Below, piece by piece: positions 50,549 through 58,914 of a DNA stretch of 64,000 nucleotides. This DNA comes from Renibacterium sp043789415 (GTDB taxonomy: Bacteria > Actinomycetota > Actinomycetes > Actinomycetales > Micrococcaceae): contig NZ_JBDLLW010000001.1 in assembly GCF_043789415.1 (NCBI RefSeq), positions 1,178,001 through 1,242,000 on the forward strand. The letters are read 5' to 3'. Numbering within the stretch: the stretch's first letter is position 1; each line of letters starts with the position of its first letter. A program made the position numbers and the translations under genes. The notes below the pieces were generated by a model. That model worked only from the letters and a program-made list of their open reading frames with translations. It did not search any database and was not told the origin of the DNA.

Positions 50549-51979
50549 CTACGCGTCGAGGGAGGACATCACGTGTTTGATCCGGGTGTAGTCCTCGACG
50601 CCGTACATCGAGAGGTCCTTGCCGTAGCCGGACTGTTTGAATCCGCCGTGCGGCATCTCGGCGGTGAGCATAATGTGCGTGTTGATCCAGACCGCACCGA
50701 AATCCAGGTCGCGAGAGACCCGCATCGCGGTGCCGTGGTCCGAGGTCCAGACCGAAGAGGCGAGCGCGTATTCGACGTCGTTCGCTAGTTCGAGCGCCTC
50801 TTCCTCGGTGCTGAAGCTCTGCACTGTGATCACCGGGCCGAAGGTCTCCCGCTGCACGATGTCGTCGCTCTGCTTGACGTCGGTGATCACGGTGGGGGCG
50901 TAGAAGAAGCCCTTCTCCCCCACTCGGTGGCCCCCGGTGACCACGGTGGCGTACTCGGGGAGCGAATCGACGGCCTTGCTCACCGCGGCGAAATGATTGA
51001 TGTTGTTCAGCGGACCGTAGTAGTTCTCACTGTCATCTTGGCTACCGGTGTGCAGGCCTTCCGCCGCGGTTTTGAGCAGTCCGAGGAATTCATCCTGAGC
51101 GGCGTCCTGCACCAATACCCGGGTCACCGCGGTGCAGTCTTGCCCGGCGTTGAAGAAAGCGAATTCGGCGAGCGCCTGAGCGGTCTTCGGCAGATCAGCA
51201 TCGGCGAAGACGATGGCCGGTGCCTTGCCGCCGAGTTCCAGGTGCGCGCGCTTGAGGCCTTGTGCAGCACCGCTGGCCACCGCGATACCGGCGCGCACCG
51301 AACCGGTGATCGAAACCATGGCTGGGGTTTTGTGCGCCACCATGGCGGCTCCGGTCTCACCGTTGCCCAGCAGTACGTTGAACACTCCGGCGGGGAAGAT
51401 ATCTCTGATCAGCTCCGCGAGTACCAGGGTGCTTTCCGGCGTGGTGTCGGAGGGCTTGAGCACGATGGTGTTGCCAGCAGCCAGTGCGGGGCCGATCTTC
51501 CAGATCGCCATCAGCAGCGGATAATTCCAGGGCGTCACCTGAGCGATCACCCCTACTGCTTCGCGGCGCACATAGGAAGTGAAGCCTTCCATGTATTCGC
51601 CCGCGCTCTTGCCTTCCAGTACTCTGGCGGCACCGGCGAAGAAGCGGAGCTGGTTCGCACCCGCGGCGACCTCTTCGTCGGCGATCAGCTGGCGGACCTG
51701 GCCGGTATTGCGGTGCTGGGCTTCCACCAGCTCGTCGCTGCGAGCTTCCATGGCATCGGCTAACTTGAGCAGCAGCAGTTGCCGCTCGGCGGGCGTCGTG
51801 CGCTTCCAGCTCTTGAAGGCCGTGGCGGCCGCGGCCATTGCGGCGTCGATGTCCTCGGCACTGGAGAGCGGGGCGCTGGCCACGATCTCCTCGGTGGCCG
51901 GATTGACGATATCGAGTGCCCCGGCTCCGCTGGGAGCGCGGAATTCGCCGTTGATGAAGTTCTGCAAAATGTTGACCAC
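50549..51979 (-). CDS. Aldehyde dehydrogenase (gamma-aminobutyraldehyde/betaine-aldehyde type)
   Basis: 476 aa. NAD-binding VTPWNYPLLMAIWKIGPALA, catalytic Glu in RAHLELGGKAP (residue ~248), catalytic Cys in FNAGQDCTAVTRV (~283), and the end motif EMPHGGFKQSGYGKD. The SGAARVLEG / GEYMEGFTSYVRRE context resembles gamma-aminobutyraldehyde dehydrogenases, which feed GABA to GabT encoded downstream. GTG at 51979 preceded by AAGG; the frame up to 52093 enters the divergent promoter. Likely controlled by PucR. Confidence 0.88.
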   Translation of the reverse strand: MVNILQNFINGEFRAPSGAGALDIVNPATEEIVASAPLSSAEDIDAAMAAAATAFKSWKRTTPAERQLLLLKLADAMEARSDELVEAQHRNTGQVRQLIADEEVAAGANQLRFFAGAARVLEGKSAGEYMEGFTSYVRREAVGVIAQVTPWNYPLLMAIWKIGPALAAGNTIVLKPSDTTPESTLVLAELIRDIFPAGVFNVLLGNGETGAAMVAHKTPAMVSITGSVRAGIAVASGAAQGLKRAHLELGGKAPAIVFADADLPKTAQALAEFAFFNAGQDCTAVTRVLVQDAAQDEFLGLLKTAAEGLHTGSQDDSENYYGPLNNINHFAAVSKAVDSLPEYATVVTGGHRVGEKGFFYAPTVITDVKQSDDIVQRETFGPVITVQSFSTEEEALELANDVEYALASSVWTSDHGTAMRVSRDLDFGAVWINTHIMLTAEMPHGGFKQSGYGKDLSMYGVEDYTRIKHVMSSLDA

Positions 51980-52143
51980 GGTGTTCAACCTTACTGATGA
52001 CTGGGTGCTAGCTGGCGGGTAAATCGGGAATTTCACCTGATTGTGAGCGTAGGGGACGTTTTCCCACCGAGGAATGGATGATTGCACTACCAAGATGGGT
52101 ATTGCTAGTGCGTTTGTATAGTTGCTATCGGTAGATTAGTGCC

Positions 52144-53598
52144 ATGGCAATCACCCTCAGCACCCTCTTAGCGGAATCGACCTTGAAGTTGAGCAGGCTC
52201 GGCTCCGCAACGAGTACCTTGGAAGCTCCGATCTCCTGGGTGGCCGTGACTGAACTGGAGAATCCGCAACCGTTTCTCAGCGGCGCCGAACTGGTTCTCA
52301 CCACCGGAGCCAGGCTCAGCACCGCTGCCGCACAGCGGGTCTTCGTTCGCCAGGTGCAGCGAGCCGGAGCCGTGGGCATCGGCTTCGGCGTAGGGCTGGG
52401 GCATGACAGCGTGCCGCAGGCGCTGCTCGCGGAAGCCAATCGCTGGGCGGTTCCAGTGGTTGAGATCCCTTATCAGACTCCCTTCCTGGCGATCAGCAAA
52501 CTGGTGGCCGACGCTTTGAGCGCCGAGCACTACACGAGGCTGGAAAATCTGCTCTCGGGCCATCAGCTGCTTGCCAAGTCGCTGCTGAGCACCAATCCGG
52601 CGCATGGCAGTGGACTGGCTTCGCTGTTGAACGCGCTGCGCCGCCTGGTGAACACCGATGTCGCCCTTGAACAATTCCATACCGAGATCTTCAACAGCTC
52701 TCCGGGCGATGATCCCAACGATGATGAGTGGCTTCCGGTGCCGGTGCCCACCGGCAAACGCGACGCTTGCACGCTGTGGCTGCGCAGACCTTTTGCCGAG
52801 GAAGGGCATCGGGGCGGAATCGTGGACTATGCCAAGGGCCTGGTGAGCATCGAATTGGCAAATCAGACCCAGCGCCGGCAAGACAGCAGACTGCTGGCGG
52901 GACAGGTGATGCAGGATGTGCTGCACAGCGCACTGCCAGAAGGAGAAATCGCCGCCAGGCTGCGCGGAATACAGATCAACCCGGCTGTGAAGAACGTGAT
53001 CCTGCTGATCTCCGCCCCTGAGCAGAAACGCCAGCTACTCAGTGGGATGTCGCTGCCCGCAGCTTTCGACGCCGCGGTGAGTGCGGTGGTGGAGGGCGAG
53101 CTACTGCTCATTGTGCCGAGCTCAGCGGGAGATTCTGGTGTTCTGGCACGGCAGCTCTCCCGGTATTTACAGGGGGCGGGAGTAAGCGTGCAGATCGGCA
53201 TCGGGGGAAGCTATGCTCAGGCCAATGGACTGCGCTGGAGTTATTTCGAGGCCAGGGAAGCGGCCAGCCGAGGGCTGGCGGTCAATGAGCCCGAACGGCT
53301 ATCCCTGACCTCGCTGCTCTTGGCGAGTGAGGATGTGCCGATGAACGATATGGCGGCGGAGACCCTGGGGCCGCTGATTGACTTCGATGCTCGGCACAAT
53401 GCAGAGCTTCTGATGACCTTGGAGAGCTACCTTCAACTCAATGGTTCCCTCGCGGCGGTAGCTGAATCACTGTCCTTGCACCGCAATACGGTGAGATACC
53501 GACTCACCCAGATCGCCGAGCTGACAGGTTATGACCCGGCGATCACCGCTGATCGAGTGCAGCTCTGGCTGGCCTTGTCGGTGCGCCAGCTCTCCTGA
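52144..53598 (+). CDS. PucR-family regulator
   Basis: 484 aa. N-terminal PucR ligand domain (LSTLLAESTLKLSRLGSATS ... VAVTELENPQPFLSGAELVL), a GGDEF-like central region (~280-385) and a C-terminal HTH (LESYLQLNGSLAAVAESLSL HRNTVRYRLTQIAELTGYDP). Divergent from the aldehyde dehydrogenase-gabT genes and likely their activator. The ATG lies 6 nt after TAGATT with no ribosome site, so the mRNA may be leaderless. Confidence 0.9.
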   Translation: MAITLSTLLAESTLKLSRLGSATSTLEAPISWVAVTELENPQPFLSGAELVLTTGARLSTAAAQRVFVRQVQRAGAVGIGFGVGLGHDSVPQALLAEANRWAVPVVEIPYQTPFLAISKLVADALSAEHYTRLENLLSGHQLLAKSLLSTNPAHGSGLASLLNALRRLVNTDVALEQFHTEIFNSSPGDDPNDDEWLPVPVPTGKRDACTLWLRRPFAEEGHRGGIVDYAKGLVSIELANQTQRRQDSRLLAGQVMQDVLHSALPEGEIAARLRGIQINPAVKNVILLISAPEQKRQLLSGMSLPAAFDAAVSAVVEGELLLIVPSSAGDSGVLARQLSRYLQGAGVSVQIGIGGSYAQANGLRWSYFEAREAASRGLAVNEPERLSLTSLLLASEDVPMNDMAAETLGPLIDFDARHNAELLMTLESYLQLNGSLAAVAESLSLHRNTVRYRLTQIAELTGYDPAITADRVQLWLALSVRQLS

Positions 53599-53616
53599 TC
53601 CGGCTTCGGTTCAGAA

Positions 53617-53642
53617 CTCTGCCCTCGGACGCGTGGGCCCAG
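53617..53642. repeat. Fragment of the dispersed GC-rich repeat
   Basis: CTCTGCCCTCGGACGCGTGG-GCCCAG matches the end block at 36380-36403 and relates to the 109-bp units at 33962. Confidence 0.6.
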
Positions 53643-53660
53643 ACGCCAAGACAATTAAAA

Positions 53661-53703
53661 ACTTCGGGATAGCCCACTGTAGCGACAGTGAGCTATCCCG
53701 AGG
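53661..53703. terminator. Bidirectional terminator between pucR and the sedolisin gene
   Basis: ACTTCGGGATAGC / GCTATCCCGAGGT (one mismatch) with an inner CACTGT/ACAGTG stem, between convergent genes; AATTAAAAA lies before it on the plus strand, giving a U tract for the minus strand. Confidence 0.85.
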
Positions 53704-53752
53704 TCAGTGGAACGTCCCGGAAGTCGGGCGTTCCAGTGGTGGTTTCAGCTAC

Positions 53753-55534
53753 TTACTTCAGCAATCCGGTAGCGAAGTTCGGGAAGACCGGGCTGCCCCA
53801 ACCGCTCGCCTTATCGAAACCAGTGGTCGCAGCATAGCTCGCAGCATTTCCCACGATGCTATTGGTACCGGAGGTCACGTCGTGGAACGCGCCCGCATCA
53901 TCCGCGGCGATCTGGTAGATCAGCGGGTTGATATTACCGAACTTCACTCCGCCGCCCTTGACACTGGTGAGCGCCAGGAAAGCAGCGTTGAGCGGAGCGG
54001 CGGCGCTGGTTCCGGCGAAAGCCGTCCAACCGGGTCCCTTATCGTTACCGTTCTTATCGAACAGCTCGGTGTAGCCGGAGTACTGGTATTCCGCGGCAGC
54101 CGAGGAGATATCCGGGACCTGACGCTTCTGGTTCAGGTTGACGCCGACGCCGGTCTGCCAGGAGGGGCGGGTGAAGAACTTGGAGACGCCGCCACCACCG
54201 GCACCACGCCAGGTGTCGCCGTTATCGACATAGTCATTCCAGACCGTTTCGCTGGACCAGGCACCGGTACTGGAATCAATCGAGAGCCGGGTGCCGCCGA
54301 CGCCGGTGACATTCGGATCAGATGACGGCGAATCCACGGTCAGCGCCGTGCTGCCCGAGGACCAATTGTCCGAGGCACCGTGATCACCGGCGGCTGAGAA
54401 CACGGTGATTCCCTGAGCAGCGGCCTGCTTGAAGATATTGGACAGCGCCTGAACATGGCTCGAGCTGGTCGCTGCCTCGGGCAGTCCCCAGCTGCTGGAG
54501 ATAATAGAAGCCCGGTTGTCGTTCACAATGGCGCCGTAGAGATCCAGATCAGCATTACCGGTATTGGGCGATTGGTAGTTGAGGATCTTCGCCTGAGGGG
54601 CGATGGCGTGCAGCACCTCGATGTCCAGGTCCACCTCGCCCTGTCCCTCGACGTCGGTCGGCCCGCCGTCGACGTTGACGTTCTCAACGGCCGGAGCGGA
54701 AATACCGTACTGCGCATCATAGGCTGCCGGGTTAGAGGCGTCGTGGCCGGAGAACTCCACCAGGGCGACGACGGCACCTGCGCCGTCATTGCCGCCCGTG
54801 ATGGAGGCCGTGTTGTAAGCCTTCCTCAATTCGGCCGGGGTGAAGCCACCCTTAGGGCCGCTGCCCTGGTCGGTGCTCTTAGGTGCCAGAGTCTTGGCTT
54901 GCGCGGTTTTACCCGTAGCATCCGGGGAGGGCCGGGAAGCGGGTTTGAAAGGTGCCCGTTCATCCGTCAGCCCGGCGACGTTGGTGACCAAGGTGGCCAC
55001 CGAGGAAGGGAGCTTCACCGCGCCTTCAGCGCCCACGAAGGTCCCGGTGGTCTCGGGGTCCTGATAAAGCGCCAGGTTGGTCGCGAAAGCGCTGGAAAGC
55101 TGGGCATTGGTGCCGGTGGCCGAGATGGACTGCTTTCCGGTGGCAATCGAATTCACCTGCAGACCGTGCGACTCCAGGAACTTGACCACTTGGTCAACGC
55201 TCTGCTGAGTCGGTCCGAACCGAGCTGAATACTCTTGAGGAGTGAGGTACTTCCGATAATCGGGTGAGCTCGGATTGCTCAGATTACTGAGCAACTGATT
55301 GAGCCCTTGGGGATCACGCGGCGCCAAAGCGATCTGAACCGTGCGCAGCTGAGTAGCCGGCGCGTTGGAGAGCTTATGGGCGATCGCGGCCTTCGGGGAT
55401 TCCGAGCCGGGGATTGCAACTTCCGGAGGGGTGGGAGGCGCCGCCGTAGCGGCACTTGCCAGGCCTAGGAGAACTACTGGAACACTCAATGTTGAGGTGA
55501 TCCGCAATGCCAGACGAGCTTTTTGTCGCGACAT
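53753..55534 (-). CDS. Secreted S53 serine-carboxyl peptidase (sedolisin/kumamolisin type)
   Basis: 593 aa. Signal peptide (MSRQKARLALRITSTLSVPV ... ATAAP), an activation (pro-kumamolisin) domain at ~45-195 (LAPRDPQGLNQLLSNLSNPS, YRKYLTPQEYSARFG) and the catalytic domain from ~235. Sedolisin residues: Glu and Asp in GQGEVDLDIEV, Asp in FSAAGDHGASD, Ser in FAGTSAAAPLNAA; Ca2+-binding Asp residues in FHDVTSGTN and TGFDKASGWG. Extracellular acid endopeptidase. ATG 55534 has GGAAGGAAAA upstream. Confidence 0.93.
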   Translation of the reverse strand: MSRQKARLALRITSTLSVPVVLLGLASAATAAPPTPPEVAIPGSESPKAAIAHKLSNAPATQLRTVQIALAPRDPQGLNQLLSNLSNPSSPDYRKYLTPQEYSARFGPTQQSVDQVVKFLESHGLQVNSIATGKQSISATGTNAQLSSAFATNLALYQDPETTGTFVGAEGAVKLPSSVATLVTNVAGLTDERAPFKPASRPSPDATGKTAQAKTLAPKSTDQGSGPKGGFTPAELRKAYNTASITGGNDGAGAVVALVEFSGHDASNPAAYDAQYGISAPAVENVNVDGGPTDVEGQGEVDLDIEVLHAIAPQAKILNYQSPNTGNADLDLYGAIVNDNRASIISSSWGLPEAATSSSHVQALSNIFKQAAAQGITVFSAAGDHGASDNWSSGSTALTVDSPSSDPNVTGVGGTRLSIDSSTGAWSSETVWNDYVDNGDTWRGAGGGGVSKFFTRPSWQTGVGVNLNQKRQVPDISSAAAEYQYSGYTELFDKNGNDKGPGWTAFAGTSAAAPLNAAFLALTSVKGGGVKFGNINPLIYQIAADDAGAFHDVTSGTNSIVGNAASYAATTGFDKASGWGSPVFPNFATGLLK

Positions 55535-55918
55535 TATTTTCCTTCCCAATCTGCCAAAATGATGTTTGTTGGCCAAGATGATCTGTTCCGATCAACCGGT
55601 AGACAGATCTAAGCACTTCAATCTGGAAAATTCTGGGAAAAAGAAAGAATTCGAAATATAAGAAACAAAACTGAATACGAAATTAACTAAAACGACACAA
55701 TTCCACATCTTGTGCACATCAAAGGTCTAGCTTCGTCACAGGAAGAGATGTTTCGCCATCTGCCACGGCCCGCATCTCAGTGCGTGGCACCTCGCGAAAA
55801 GCTCTTCATTCAGGATTCTCACACCATGACAACAAAAGTGCTGAACCGGTTCTCTTAACCAGTCCAGCACTTTTATCGGCAAATCTCCAGCAAAATCACA
55901 GCAAAAGTAATTGCGGGC
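55535..55918. other. Intergenic region, AT-rich, with one terminator
   Basis: 384 bp between the sedolisin gene and fprA. The first ~180 bp upstream of the sedolisin gene are strongly A+T-rich and probably carry its promoter; no ORF or RNA gene was recognised. The fprA terminator lies at 55834-55874. Confidence 0.6.
55834..55874 (-). terminator. Intrinsic terminator of fprA
   Basis: AAAAGTGCTG / CAGCACTTTT outer stem with inner GGTT/AACC pairing; minus-strand reading ends in TTTTGTTGTC. Confidence 0.85.
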
Positions 55919-57367
55919 TTAAACCCCGGCATTGATGCTACGAGAAATCCGCACCATTTCTTCGCGATCCACGACTTTCACGCGTTCACGTTTCAGATCG
56001 AGTCCCAAGGCTGCGGCGTCGAAATTCTCACCCAGCGCCTTTTCATGGGTATCCAGGGTGTGCCAGCCTTCCCAGTTGGTGAGCTGCACCCCGCGCTGCT
56101 CAAGCAGCGCCAGCACGGCGTCTTCCTCGGGCGCCTCCGCGACCGGCAGCGACTCCAGGTCCTCTAGCAGATAGCTGACGGTTTCCAGCGCGTCACCTTT
56201 GGTATGACCGATGAGTCCCACCGGACCACGCTTGATCCAACCGGTGGCGTAGATTCCGGGAAGGTGCTCGCCATCAGCACCCAGCACCCGCCCACCGGCG
56301 TTCGGCACCACGCCGCGCCCGGCGTCGAACTCGATCTCCGGCAACGCCGAGCCGAAGTATCCGATCGAGCGATAGACGGCCTGCACCGGGTACTCCAAGA
56401 ATTCGCCGGTGCCGCGGGCGTTGCCGGTGCCGTCCAGTTCGGTGCGCTCGAATTTGATTCCGGTGACCGCGCCGTCCTCGCCCAGGATCTCCACTGGGTT
56501 GTGCAGGAAGTGCAGGTGCAGGCGACGCGAAGCGGTGGACTCTTCCGGTTGCTCGACGAGCCAGTTGGTCAAGGTGTTCACCATGGTCTTGACCTGGTTA
56601 TTGGTCTTGATCGCCTCGTCCGAGGCCTCGTCGAATTCAAAGTCCTCGGGGTAGAGGATGATGTCCACATCGCGCGAGTGCGAGAGTTCACGAAGTTCCA
56701 AGGGGGTGAACTTGATCTGCGCGGGGCCGCGACGACCAAAGACGTGCACATCCGTCACCGGGGACTTCTTCAGTTCCCGGTAGACATTCTCCGGGATCTC
56801 GGTGACCAGCAGGTCATCAGCGTGCTTAGAGAGTACCCGGGCCACGTCCAAGGCCACATTCCCATTGCCCAATACGGCGATCTCTTTGGCTTCCAGCGGC
56901 CACTCCCGGGCCACATCGGGGTGCCCGTCGTACCAGGAGACGAAATCCGCACCGCCGAAGGAGCCTTTCAAATCGATCCCGGGGATGTTCAGCGAAGCGT
57001 CGTCGATCGCGCCGGTGGCGAAGATCACCGCGTCATAGTGCTTCTTGAGGTCGTCCAGACTCAGGTCGGTGCCGTAGTCGACGTTGCCGAAGAAGCGAAT
57101 GTCACCGCGGTCCAGCACCTTGTGCAATGCCTGGATGATGCCCTTGATCCGCGGGTGGTCGGGGGCCACGCCGTAACGAATCAAGCCGAACGGCGCCGGG
57201 TAACGGTCAAAGAGGTCGATGCTGACCACCAGCTCACCGTTCTTGACCGGCTCGGACTTGGTCAGAATGTCTGCGGCATAGACGCCAGCAGGGCCGGAGC
57301 CAATGACGGCCACCCGGAGCGGGCGGGCGAGGGTACCGCGCTCAGCGGCCTCGGTCGGGTTCGACAA
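55919..57367 (-). CDS. fprA: Ferredoxin-NADP+ reductase, adrenodoxin-reductase type (FprA)
   Basis: 482 aa. FAD motif VIGSGPAGVYAADIL (residues ~21-35), LIRYGVAPDHPRIKGI, NADP motif VLGNGNVALDVARVL (~166-180), VFGRRGPAQIKFTPLELREL, and GWIKRGPVGLIGHTKGDALE. Passes electrons between NADPH and ferredoxin. The cysG gene upstream makes it likely that the ferredoxin serves siroheme sulfite or nitrite reductase. TTG start with AAGGAG 9 nt upstream; no better ATG or GTG exists near the conserved N terminus. Confidence 0.92.
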   Translation of the reverse strand: MSNPTEAAERGTLARPLRVAVIGSGPAGVYAADILTKSEPVKNGELVVSIDLFDRYPAPFGLIRYGVAPDHPRIKGIIQALHKVLDRGDIRFFGNVDYGTDLSLDDLKKHYDAVIFATGAIDDASLNIPGIDLKGSFGGADFVSWYDGHPDVAREWPLEAKEIAVLGNGNVALDVARVLSKHADDLLVTEIPENVYRELKKSPVTDVHVFGRRGPAQIKFTPLELRELSHSRDVDIILYPEDFEFDEASDEAIKTNNQVKTMVNTLTNWLVEQPEESTASRRLHLHFLHNPVEILGEDGAVTGIKFERTELDGTGNARGTGEFLEYPVQAVYRSIGYFGSALPEIEFDAGRGVVPNAGGRVLGADGEHLPGIYATGWIKRGPVGLIGHTKGDALETVSYLLEDLESLPVAEAPEEDAVLALLEQRGVQLTNWEGWHTLDTHEKALGENFDAAALGLDLKRERVKVVDREEMVRISRSINAGV

Positions 57368-57397
57368 CAGTGCGTTCTCCTTGTGAATGCTGAATGC

Positions 57398-58657
57398 TCA
57401 GTGCGCGGAGTGTTCGGAAGCGCTGAGCCCAGCCAATCGAAAATCAGTCGGGGCGAAGGGGCTGATTCGCACGACGTCGCCAATCACCACGACGGCGGGT
57501 GAACTGACGCCGAGCGCCTCCGCTTGGTCGGCGATACCGCCCAGAGTGCCGATCGTAATACGCTGTTGCGCCCCAAAGCCATCTTCAATAATAGCAACCG
57601 GGCATCCTTCGCCCCGTCCCTTTGTGGCCAAGCTCACCGCGGTGCGGCGCAGCGTGGCCACTCCCATCAGTAAAACCACCGTGTGATCCCGGCCCTCTGG
57701 CAGCTCAGCGAGATCCTGATGAGCGGAGATCACGGTGAATCCCCTAGCCAATCCCCGGTGAGTGAGCGGGATGCCAGCGGCAGCGGGCACCGCGATCGCG
57801 GAACTCACCCCTGGCACCACCTCGACCTCGACGCCGTGCGCGCGGCAGTATTCGGCTTCCTCGCCGCCTCTGCCCAGCACATAGGGGTCACCGCCCTTGA
57901 GTCGCACCACCCGTTTGCCCGCACGAGCATGCTCCACCAGCAGGCTGTTGATCTGCTGCTGGGGCACCGGATGGTGATCCGGGCTCTTGCCCACATCGAT
58001 CACCTCGGTGCTTTCCTCCAGCAGTTCCAGTAAACCTCTGGGGCCCAGCCGATCAGCGATCACGACGTCGGCCTGCGCGAGCAGCTTCCTGCCCCGCACA
58101 GTAATCAGATCGTCAGCCCCCGGGCCGCCGCCGATCAGGGCGACCGAACCGGCGTGCTCCCGGCGGAGCTTGAGCGGTGAGCTGCCGGGAGAATCGAGCT
58201 GTCCGGTTTCCAGGGCGGTCAGTACGGCATTGCGCAGAGCCACCGCGCGGCGTGGGTCTCCGCCAGCGTTGATCGCCACCGTGACGTCGTCGAGCCGGGC
58301 CACCGAAGGCGTCCAGGCGGCTGATTCCTGATGATCGGAGGCGTTGACGCACCAGATCCGCCGGGCTTCAGCCTGTCGGCTCACTTGTCCGTCTACCGCA
58401 GGGTCACCGGTCGCCGTCTGCACGAACCACTGGCCCTCCAGATCGGCTTCTCGATAGCGTCTTGGCTGCCAGTCGAGCAGGCCGGCCCGGTGAAGTTCCA
58501 CGATGCTCTGGACGGCGTCCGGCGCTACCACGCTGAGCTGCGCCCCGGCGTCGAGCAGGGCTTTAGCCCGGCGAGCAGCCACCTCTCCGGCTCCGACCAC
58601 CAGGACGGGGCGCCCGAGCAGTCGTAAGGAGGTGGGGTAGAGATCACGAACAGCCAT
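57398..58657 (-). CDS. cysG: Siroheme synthase: precorrin-2 dehydrogenase and uroporphyrinogen-III methyltransferase
   Basis: 419 aa, bifunctional. Residues 1-~150: NAD-binding dehydrogenase module (RPVLVVGAGEVAARRAKALL, WCVNASDHQ). Residues ~168-410: SUMT methyltransferase (VALIGGGPGADDLITVRG, VIADRLG, RLKGGDPYVLGRGGEEAEYC, PGVSSAIAVPAAAGIPLTHR). The linker between modules is shorter than in the 457-aa enterobacterial CysG, so the ferrochelatase part may be reduced and a separate chelatase needed. Likely co-transcribed with fprA (30-nt gap). Supplies siroheme for sulfite/nitrite reductase. Confidence 0.9.
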   Translation of the reverse strand: MAVRDLYPTSLRLLGRPVLVVGAGEVAARRAKALLDAGAQLSVVAPDAVQSIVELHRAGLLDWQPRRYREADLEGQWFVQTATGDPAVDGQVSRQAEARRIWCVNASDHQESAAWTPSVARLDDVTVAINAGGDPRRAVALRNAVLTALETGQLDSPGSSPLKLRREHAGSVALIGGGPGADDLITVRGRKLLAQADVVIADRLGPRGLLELLEESTEVIDVGKSPDHHPVPQQQINSLLVEHARAGKRVVRLKGGDPYVLGRGGEEAEYCRAHGVEVEVVPGVSSAIAVPAAAGIPLTHRGLARGFTVISAHQDLAELPEGRDHTVVLLMGVATLRRTAVSLATKGRGEGCPVAIIEDGFGAQQRITIGTLGGIADQAEALGVSSPAVVVIGDVVRISPFAPTDFRLAGLSASEHSAH

Positions 58658-58710
58658 GGATTGACTGTAGTTTTCGCTTCAATCCGGGCACGAACGAGTA
58701 TTACGGGGTG

Positions 58711-58740
58711 GTTCATCTGAGGTCATCCGAGGTCATCTGC
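58711..58740 (-). promoter_or_regulatory. Triple 10-bp-phased motif upstream of cysG
   Basis: Minus-strand ATGAcC occurs three times at exact 10-bp steps (plus-strand TCAT at 58713, 58723, 58733), 56-80 nt before the cysG ATG. The same arrangement precedes ssuB at 54-78 nt. A -10-like TAATAC follows on the minus strand ~17 bp from the middle repeat. Probable site of a sulfur-responsive regulator (inference). Confidence 0.55.
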
Positions 58741-58825
58741 TGATCGGGCGACCGGAATCCCTTCATGACACCTCGCGGGTCAAGCCGTCATGAAAACAAC
58801 AGCTAAGACTCAGTTTCAGCACAGA

Positions 58826-58858
58826 TTTAACCTGTGGTCCACCTCACATTCACTCCCT
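58826..58858 (+). promoter_or_regulatory. PHO box upstream of phoX
   Basis: Three direct repeats at exact 11-nt steps, TTTAACC (58826), GTCCACC (58837) and ATTCACT (58848), match the GTTCACC-type 11-nt PhoP repeats of actinobacteria. They lie ~57-89 nt before the phoX ATG, as expected for phosphate-starvation activation. Confidence 0.6.
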
Positions 58859-58914
58859 GGCAGGGCGGGTCCAGCAAGGTTGGAATCACCCCATGACCAC
58901 AAGGAGCCAGCCCG

